From assembly GCA_034769895.1 (NCBI GenBank), contig CM068374.1:353882302-353946301 (forward strand): a DNA stretch of 64,000 bases, read 5' to 3'. Under the pieces are notes generated by a model that searched no databases, was not told the origin of the DNA, and saw only the letters and a list, made by a program, of their open reading frames with translations. The DNA is from Magicicada septendecula (lineage: Eukaryota > Arthropoda > Insecta > Hemiptera > Cicadidae). Below are positions 56,204 through 64,000 of the stretch, in pieces (positions within the stretch are counted from its first letter, which is position 1; every line of letters begins with the position of its first letter). The position numbers and the translations under genes are program-made.

Positions 56204-56247
56204 AGGAACATGTTTCGGGTACTATCTTGTACCCATCCTCAGCCTTC
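56204..56247 (-). ncRNA. Hammerhead-like motif in PLE-D
   Basis: Minus strand: AGG, core CTGAGGA, stem II GGGTAC/GTACCC with loop AAGATA, core GAAA, a very short stem III (CATG) and TTCCT, where CCT can pair with the AGG before the core (stem I). All core residues fit CUGANGA-GAAA and stem II is a perfect 6-bp helix: the best-preserved hammerhead candidate here. Confidence 0.62.
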
Positions 56248-56318
56248 CGGTTTTTTTGTCTGGTGAAGTACATATGTGTTGTTGGTTGACTATTATTATT
56301 GTGGCTTCCTGTTGGCTT

Positions 56319-56627
56319 CTAGTATTTCAAATTGGTTTTATTGTATGTGATTGTGGTGTATGTATTAGTTTTTTGTGTATATTCAATGTTGAGTGCTTTG
56401 AATATTGTGTCATGTTTTGTATTGATTTGTATTTGTTCAGGTATAAGTTTGTTTTCTGTTTTATGTTTGTATATTTGTAAATTTTCCCAAATGTTCATTA
56501 TGGTGCCTTTGTGTGGTATATGTTTTATTAGTGTTACATTGGTTATGTCTGGGAATTCATGTCCTGTGTTTATTGCATGTGTGGCTAAATTGGATTTATA
56601 TCTTTCTGGTTTTTTTGTATGCATTTA
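56319..56627 (-). pseudogene. PLE-D C-terminal endonuclease segment
   Basis: Minus-strand frame of 101 codons: KPERYKSNLATHAINTGHEF, PDITNVTLIKHIPHKGTIMN, then IWENLQIYKHKTEN. This is the segment after the GIY-YIG core (the 'FAxHLxxxxH' and 'LxxIxxxxKGxxxxxxExxxI' part). The GIY-YIG core itself would lie beyond the inversion junction and is absent. Confidence 0.75.
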
Positions 56628-56644
56628 GGTGTTCAAAATAACAA

Positions 56645-57280
56645 CTAGATAAAAACCCAACAGAAAACTATCTTAAACAAACAATAAAACTAATAAAAAC
56701 AACTAAAAACATTTTAAACAATAAAAACACAGACATATATATAAATAATAATCCAGAACCACCTAAAATGAATAGCCTAATAAAAATACACAAATTAAAC
56801 AACCCAATACATCCATTAATCAATTTCAAAAAACTCCTACATACAAAATAGCAAAAATAATAGCACAAAAACTAAAAAGTAACCATCTAACAAATAACCA
56901 TCATAACATAAAAAATACATACGAATTAATAGACAAACTAAAAATAATAAATATAAATGAAAATACATTTTTCACATCATATAACACCAACATCCCAGTA
57001 GAAGAAACAATTGACATAATAATAAACACACTTAAAGAACAAAATGAAAACAAACAATATATAACCGAAATAAAAAATAGCCTCCAACTAATACTAAAAC
57101 AAAATTACTTTGAATTTAATAGCAAAATTTATCAACAGAAAGAAGGTTTAGCAATGGGATCACCATTATCAAGCATAATAGCAGAAATATTCCTACAACA
57201 CATAGACACCAAAATACAAAATATCATAAAATCACATGACCCAAATGGCATATGGATAAGAGTGAGTGTCTATTTTGAGA
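56645..57280 (+). pseudogene. PLE-D reverse transcriptase segment
   Basis: Plus-strand readings: DKNPTENYLKQTIKLIKTTK, PPKMNSLIKIHKLNNPIHPL (the PKxxGLxKxHK-like RT motif), SYNTNIPVEETIDI, then KEGLAMGSPLSSIIAEIFLQ (fingers/palm boundary). Stops lie near 56850-56880. The sequence ends before the catalytic YIDD, so the palm is missing. Confidence 0.8.
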
Positions 57281-57729
57281 AAGGGTCATATAGAAATGTA
57301 TGCAGAAATGGTTTGTTTTCAGTTTAAAGCTAGTCAAAGATTTTCCCACTTTTCTGATCTCAAAGGTAAAAAAAATATGATATTAAAATTCTTGTGATAC
57401 TAAATACAGAGAAAAGCTGATGGTGTAATATGCTTTTTTACCTGACAATTTTTAAAAAGTATATCTCGGAACTGTGTTTTGGGTAGTTACCGAGAAAATG
57501 GTTCAAATGCCTAAAAATTATGAGTCAATAAAACTTTTTTCTGTTTGGTGTAAGTTTATTTGATTAAATTAACAACAAACAAATAAAACTTCAAAACAGA
57601 ATTTGTGGAAAATGTAATTCTGAGAAAATTTATATAAATAAAGTAAACAGAAAACAAATTTAAACTTGAGATATTTTACTTCTTTGTAAAACAAAACATC
57701 ATTGAATATAACACAGTCATCCATTTACG

Positions 57730-58150
57730 CTCTTGTGTTTACAACTTCATTTTGTTTGTCTACAATAATGTTCAAAAATGTGATCCTCTATTTCATTATA
57801 TTTGGATGCATGCTTCTGGATCTCATGTCACTCTTTGTAGTTACACAGGACTGTTCTTTATGTTGTGTAGGCAGCATCCATAATGTAGGCAATTAATACA
57901 TTGAAACGGTATGTACTTTGTTTTGTACACAGCATTCATCATCCACCTCTATATGCAAACATCTAATGGTGTTAGATCTGACAATCTGGGTGGCCACATA
58001 CATGAACCACCACCACAAGTCTGTCTCTCTGGGCTCACTCACCATACACGAAGTGGGGAGGTACCCCATGTGGCATCTCAGTACTAGAGGAACATCTTCA
58101 AGCAACTGTGGTAATACTTCTTTAATAATCAGCAGTTACGCATCCTGAGA
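57730..58150 (-). pseudogene. Mariner-like transposase C-terminal remnant
   Basis: Minus-strand readings in mixed frames: LLEDVPLVLRCHMGY, a degraded DGAPPHF-like segment near 58055, then TCGGGSCMWPPRLSDLTPLD (57960-58010) matching the 'RGGPxxWPPRSPDLTPLDFFLWG' block around the last catalytic Asp of insect mariner-like transposases, and NEIEDHIFEHYCRQ near 57790. No intact domain. Confidence 0.7.
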
Positions 58151-61100
58151 AAATAAACAGTCCAATCAGCTGATTGTGAATAATGGCACACCACGCGTTG
58201 ATGCTGAATTATCAACACTTTGGTGTTGAAAATTACTTTCCACTGTTGTATGATGATTAATATTGTAACCACTCGTTCTTGTCGTATCTGTAAAATGTGT
58301 ACACCTGTTTTTATGTGTATTAAGTGTTAGTGTGGTGTGTTCGCCTCACACCTGTAGTTACACTAATAGTTGTCGCTACCGAAGTCAGTAGCATGGTCAC
58401 AATTATCAGTACAACCTACCTGTATTTTCATAGGGGTTGCGAGTCCCGGGTGGTGCCAAATTGTTTATTTTAAATCAATTAAATTTATGAATTAACTAGT
58501 TATATTGGTGTTATCAGCGTTGACAGCTGGAGCGTTCAAATGATTCCCGCCTCTGTACAGCTTATTGTATTGCCCACTTGGCAAGAGCTGTAACATATTT
58601 TGAGTTGTCTGCTCACTGAAATTGCTAACACACACATATATTATACAACTTCCTATGAAATAAAACAATGGTAATACTCTGTACTGTAATTTTAATCATG
58701 GTTTGGTCATTAATCAATGAGACAAAAATATTATAAATTAGTTTTCAATAAAATTTGCTCCGGCTTAGAACATGAAACATAAATCTCTAGGCTGACGAAA
58801 TTGATTTTGAAAAGAGTTGTACTGAAGCCGACATGGCGTCTGTTTGTACACAATATATTAACTTGTTCAAAATCTGGAGTTCTTTGGATTATAAAGAAAA
58901 CATAAAAGATGGTTACATTAAAAAAAGTACACTACCGTACCTTATCCGTACTTAAATGGTATAGTGTGTTTACAAATTGTTCAGTAGTGTAGTAATATTT
59001 GTCACAAATTTCGCACCTTAATGCGAGGTTATTTCTTAATTAACAATTGTTTTACGTAAGTTGATATTATTCAATCATTGAAAGAAAATTAATTTTACTT
59101 GATAGTGAGAATTTTTTGATTGATATGAGGAATATTTAAAGTGCTTTTATTCCGGGGATTATTGTATTTAATTGATACTTATCAGTTCAGAAGGTTATGA
59201 TGTGTCGTTGTTCTGGGGTAATGGAAATTCATCAATTTTGGGGTGACTTAGGCTGCTGGCATCTTCTTCTATTTTGTCTTGGGAATTTCTGCTATTTAAT
59301 TTTGTTTATTTGGTTCCTGGACATCTGTTAATAGTTGAAACTCTTCATCTCCTCGTCTCTGGTTTTTGCTGTTGACTTCTAAACGTTTTTCAAACTTTTT
59401 AAAATAAAATTTCGGTCATCTCAATCTTGCGTACCTCTTACCCAAGCGTCATTTTTCCAAGTAAGTAAATTTAACAGAAAATTAGTAACCGTTTCTATGG
59501 TAACTGAAATCCTTTGATTGGTTAAGGCCGAGATTAAAAGCATTGTTATTATATTTGAATTTTTATTCAAATTTATTATATATTTTCTGATTGATTTTAT
59601 TCTTCTGTCTTCCCTTCTGGGTAATAAATATTATCACTATTGTATTTATTTCCTTTCAAAGATTAAAACAATACCTCATAAGGTCATGTTCTATTATATA
59701 TTAATTTTTGTCTAATTATGTTGACATTTGATAATTACATAATTCTTTTAATTTAAACTCTAATAGCAATATTTTCTTTTTAAAATGATTTATACATAAT
59801 TACTGGCTAGTTACTTGCCTTAGATTTGTACATTTCCTTGTTAATTTGTTATAATTTGTATTTGTGTTTTTCTGACAGTTAGGCATGTTCATAGGCCTAA
59901 GTAGCCATTATGGTATTTTACTTATTTCATTTAAATTACATTTCATTTCGGCCTGATGGGCTTCATTTTGTTATTATAATTGGTTGAGTTTTGTTTTGAG
60001 TCTGTTTGTGTTCTGATTACATGTCAATATTATTTTCTATATCTTAATATTTAAAACATAACAATTAGGCCTATGGACTGTAAGCTTCCTTCAGCCATAT
60101 CCTATTCATAAAATTAAAACGAACAATTCTTTTCAAGTTATTAGTTACTGTTGGTTTAACATTCATTTAAGTCTTTTAAGTGAGAAATATCATCACTTCC
60201 TTCAAACTTATTAAACTTATTTTCCCTTCTAACATATGGTGTTTATTAATTATATACTTAAATTCTTATTTCATTACTACTTCTTTTCTCCATTCCACAT
60301 TAACACAAACTGTTTTTACATGGGCTTTCTCCCCTAAATAACATCATATCCTTTACTTATCTCTACTTTAAATACTATTTCTAATTATCCTTAACTATAT
60401 AGTTTTCTACAAGCTCACTCTTAAATCATTTATTGGTTCATCAATGATTTACTAAGTGTTTTCTTATCTATTACTACCTTTTTATTATTTATAATATCTT
60501 TTTCCACTTATCACTTTCACCTTTAATTAATTGGTGTTTATCACTGATACACTCACTATTTTGGGCTATTTACACCTACACTATTGCACTTTTTCACTGT
60601 TTATATTAAGTGTTTTTTAGTGGGTAATCCCTATAATTATTTCTCTTTCTCACCTTCTCACTATTTCTTTCATTATAAAATTATACATAGTATTAATGAT
60701 ATTTTGCTATATATTTCTATATCTAATTCTAATATTTGGGTTAGTGTACTTTTCTTTACTAGGTTACTTTTTACTGTTTTTGTTTAAAACAGGTATATAA
60801 ATTATCTCATTTACAATAATATTTATTTCCATTAGTGGATAATTATTGGGTTTATTCACAATATTCTATATTTGAGCGTACCATTTCTCCCTTTTATATG
60901 TGGTGTTTCTTATTTCTTGGTTTCACTTCGTTTCCTCTTCATTCTTCCTCTTCTTCTTCTTCTTCTTCTTCTTCTTCTCCTTCATCTTCTTCATCTTCAA
61001 TTGTCTTCATTTTAATTCGGTTCTCCTCTTCTCGTCTGGTTTGATTTCATTTAGTTATAGGAATTTGTTCACTTCCTTCAATTGTCTTTATTCTTCTTTG

Positions 61101-62145
61101 GGTCTGGTTTCTTCCCTTCTTTTGTTAGTTCCTGTTTGTTTGGTCAATCACCTTTTTTTTTCTTGTTTATTTTTCGTGGTTCCCTTCTTCTTTTGTTTGT
61201 TGTTGTTGGGTCAATCACTTGGGTTGGGTAATGTCGTCGTTTGTCGTGTCATAGTTTTTATATTTTATTTATATTTAATTATTTTATTTGATATAAGTAC
61301 ATTTACATTTAGAATTATCTTTTTTATCCCTGGTACTGGGGTGGCTTATTTGTGTTGTAACATAATGCCTCTCCTTCAAAATTGATCATTTTAATAAAAC
61401 ACTAACATAGTTGTTTATGAAATTATCAGTTATATATAATCTTTTCCTTTTCTCTCTTGTTTGTTTCTCCATTCTTTATTTCTCTTCTTACTCGATTCAT
61501 TCCATTTTATTTGGATCTGTTTTTATTTATTTCCATTGGTGCATTCTCCCTTATACACTTTTTCCCTAACTTTTTAGTAGCTGGTTTCTCCCATTACTAC
61601 TCATTTTTTCTGAGACCAGAGGAACATCATCTCTGCTCAGTTTATTTGGATTGCTGGACTTTTCAACAGTCAATCTCAAATACCTTTTTTGTCAACTTGT
61701 GACTTAAATTAATAATAATAACATATTTTGGGATTGTCGACCTTGTGGTTCGTTTTTTAGATCACTTTGGCCTTTTACTCATTCTTCCTTCCGCTGTACC
61801 TTTGCTATATACTGTCATTTGCTCATACAGTTGATTGTTTTTTTTATTTATTCATAATTTCATCATATCTAACTTTTCATTATTTTGTTTTCTATTCTTC
61901 TTGTGATCATTTTAATTATCTTAGACATTTTTATTCTTTTCTTGGTTATTTAGCAATATTCTGCTTTAGCCATTTCTTGTATATTTGTTTTATACATAAC
62001 TTCTCTTTTTCCTTGTACCAGTTCAGATTTTTTTTTTCTTTGAATACATTAAATTCATGATAATTTCAGGTATTTATATCAGCAGTTTTTGCTTGATTTT
62101 ATTTTTGTTTATTTTATTTTGTTTTAAATATCATTTTTGATAATT
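58151..62145. other. AT- and pyrimidine-rich sequence without recognised genes
   Basis: Strong T/C bias on the plus strand from about 59700 to 62480. The long ORFs in this range (60900-61385, 61457-61702, 61767-62060) are Phe/Leu/Ser-rich, as expected from pyrimidine-rich DNA. It may be non-coding 3' sequence of the adjacent gypsy element, but no LTR was found. Confidence 0.5.
60946..60998. repeat. (TTC)n microsatellite
   Basis: About ten uninterrupted CTT/TTC units plus imperfect flanks. Confidence 0.9.
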
Positions 62146-62460
62146 TTTTGTAAGTTAGTTCTCTTACTTTATAGGAATTTTTGTAGCTTATTCCTTTTTA
62201 GGTATTTTTTGTTTAAATTTTATCGTAAGTTTGTGATTCTTACTTTTTTATAGGAAACTGTGTAACTTATTCCCTTATTGTACTTTTTTATTTTATACTT
62301 CATATATCAACTTTAATAGACTGTAAGTTGATTTTACTGGGTAGGAATGTGTGTAACTTATTCCTTTGTTTTTTATATTTTTATTCATTAATTTTAATTT
62401 TTTCCATTCCGCATATATCATCTAAATAGGGTAGTAAGTTGCTCTTACAAACTTTTTGAA
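62146..62460 (-). repeat. Imperfect tandem repeat downstream of gypsy pol
   Basis: Three to four diverged units of ~95-110 bp, each with 'gtaagtt(t/g)..ttac' followed by 'ataggaa..tgt.taacttattcc' (starts near 62147, 62226, 62325, 62432). Located just after the gypsy integrase frame. Confidence 0.6.
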
Positions 62461-62492
62461 TTTTGAAATTTGTTTATTTCATTTCTAGTGAT

Positions 62493-64000
62493 TTATTCTT
62501 CTTCATAAAACTTTTTTATTGAAGCTTGGTTGTAAACTCCTTTTATTTTTCTTGTGTTTATATTACTTATTTGGTAAGTATTGTTACCATTATCTTTTGT
62601 GATGACATATGGCCCGGTATAGAGCAATAACAATTTCTTTGCTATACCTTCCAGTGTACTTGGCAGTTCACGATTTTTGATTAATATCTTTTCTCCCTCT
62701 TTATATTTGATTATCTTGGGCTGGTTTTTAGCATATTTGGCTTTTTGTTTCTCTATCTTTTCCATTATTAGGCTATACCATTTGTTTTTATCATACAGGT
62801 CTTCTGGGTTTTTTGGGAATTCTATTATCTCTTGTATCTCTCTATTTGGCTTCCTCTCGAACATCATTAAGTATGGTGTATTTTCAGTAAATTGGTGATA
62901 GCTGATATTTAAAAATACTTCGGTTGAAGTTAAATATTTGTACCATTCCCTCTGGCTATTAATAAGTTCTCAAAATGCGTCCCACCTCTCTCAACATTCT
63001 TTCTGCTGGATTACTACTAGGGTGGTATACGGAAGTTTTATATGTTTTGATGTTCAGTTTCATTAACTCTTCTCTCCACCTTTTTCCTTTAAATTGTGTC
63101 CCGTGATCGGTTATTATCATGCACGGTTTTCCAATTTCTGACATGTATTTATTTTTAATAATATTTAATATTTTATTTGTTGTGGCTCTGTTTATAGCGT
63201 ATAGTTTGGTGTACTTGGTGTAATGGTCAAGTATAATTACGATGAACTTGTATCCATGTCTTCCTCCGCTACGTGGGAATGGTCCACATATGTCGAGGAA
63301 TACCTTCTCTAGTTTGGCATTTGACGTGATGGGTATCATCATTCCATTCTTCCTTTCATTATTGGTTTTGACCATCTGACATAACGTGCAGGTTTTTATA
63401 TTTTTATTTACCTTTCTTGTGATATTTTTTATAAACAAATCTTCCTCTAAAGCTTTTACTATTTTGAGTGTTCCCATGTGTCCGTATCTTACATGGTAAT
63501 CTTTGATGATCTGTTTTCTAATGAATGAGGAATTACTAGTTTTCATGTGTCTTGGTTCTTTTTTGTTTTTATAAATAATATGTCTTTGTATAAACAGTAA
63601 AATTTATTTATAATTGCTTCAGATTCCATCAGTCTTTTTCTTATGTTTAATATTTTGGTATCTTGCTCTTGTTGTAACACTATTTCGTTTACAATATTTT
63701 CCAGGTCTTTCCTATCTTTCAATATATTATACACTTTTGCTATCTTCCCGTTTTCTCCTTCAAATGTCTGATCTTCTACATTTATTCTGGATAATACGTC
63801 GGCCACTATGTTCTTTCGGCCTGGAATATATTCCCATGTAATGTGGTATTCTTGCAGAGCAAGTATCCATCGAGTAAGTCGACCATGACTCAATTTACAT
63901 TGTTTGAGAAACGATATTGACTTATGATCGCTTCTGACTGTGATAGGATATCCTAGTATGTAGGTTCTAAACTTGCCACACGCGAATACTATGCTGAGCA
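62493..64000 (-). pseudogene. Ty3/gypsy-type LTR retrotransposon pol (RNase H and integrase), continues past the right edge
   Basis: From the right edge on the minus strand: SIVFACGKFRTYILGYPITV, RSDHKSISFL and LTRWILALQEYHITWEYIPG, ADVLSRI, the RNase H part. Then integrase: YHVRYGHMGTLKIVK..TCTLCQMVK (HHCC zinc site), FLDICGPFPRSGGRHGYKFI (first Asp), ITDHGTQFKG (second Asp), SNPAERMLREVGRIL (catalytic Glu), followed by MMFERKPNREIQEI and a chromatin-side C-terminal part to 62493 (YTGPYVITKDNGNNTYQISN). Frameshifts lie near 63545 and 62955. gag, protease and most of RT lie beyond position 64000. No LTR is visible in the window. Old retroelement sequence, described only. Confidence 0.9.

Larger units (their letters stand above)
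56195..57290. mobile_element. Penelope-like element PLE-D, rearranged with two opposed halves
   Basis: The endonuclease half with the hammerhead-like motif is on the minus strand (56195-56630), the RT half on the plus strand (56640-57280); their inner ends meet near 56635. The protein sequence differs clearly from PLE-A. The RT half ends at a sequence change near 57285. Confidence 0.8.

Noticed and set aside
60835..62060. Several plus-strand ORFs rich in Phe, Leu and Ser
   Set aside because: Explained by T/C-rich composition and a TTC microsatellite; hydrophobic look is not evidence of membrane proteins.

Overview
This window reads as nuclear DNA of an arthropod, most likely an insect with a large, repeat-rich genome. 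It is AT-rich, has spliceosomal GT-AG introns, carries many arthropod-type transposable elements (TEs: Penelope, mariner, hAT, Helitron, LINE, Ty3/gypsy) and lacks dense ORFs or operons. The species cannot be named from the sequence alone.

Host gene. One conserved cellular gene was pieced together on the minus strand. It is a short-chain dehydrogenase/reductase resembling 17-beta-hydroxysteroid dehydrogenase type 8 (HSD17B8). Four exons at 42893-42932, 18499-18615, 7895-8085 and 452-630 join in compatible phases through GT-AG introns of about 24.3, 10.4 and 7.3 kb. They encode residues 1-175 and part of 176, with the full N114-S143-Y156-K160 tetrad. The last exons lie beyond the left edge. 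Almost everything else between 1 and 42.9 kb is TE sequence inside its introns.

Introns 3 and 2 (about 0.6-18.5 kb). They hold a CA microsatellite, a 5'-truncated Penelope-like element (PLE-A), a DNA transposon with long terminal inverted repeats (TIRs) and a decayed CxC/PIN-like protein whose terminus lies about 20 nt from a host splice donor, copies of an interspersed 'TTCCATG' repeat (one with a ten-unit minisatellite), an inverted PLE-A pair, a LINE tail, another PLE-A and two facing mariner fragments.

Intron 1 (18.6-42.9 kb). It holds a LINE reverse-transcriptase fragment, another facing mariner pair and a nested stack: a 4-bp target-site duplication (TSD) transposon (TAAT, 21680-31001) interrupted by a hAT element with a perfect 8-bp TSD (22522-27544), which itself holds two MITEs. 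Beyond it are two inverted PLE terminal pairs, a dead Helitron (35.2-39.1 kb) and a short hAT with a perfect 8-bp TSD (40946-42219).

Upstream of the gene (43-64 kb). It holds another PLE-A, LINE tails, a tRNA-derived SINE with a 15-bp TSD split by about 4 kb of nested DNA transposons (the innermost TTAA-flanked with a Mutator-like DDE transposase), a rearranged PLE, a mariner C-terminal remnant and, at the right edge, a Ty3/gypsy pol running out of the window.

The most interesting recurrent signal is hammerhead-ribozyme-like motifs in at least three, possibly four, Penelope families. In PLE-A the ribozyme core overlaps the 3' end of the protein frame, and the stop codon lies at the predicted cleavage site. 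All TE proteins seen here are damaged or partial except a 224-residue hAT C-terminal frame.
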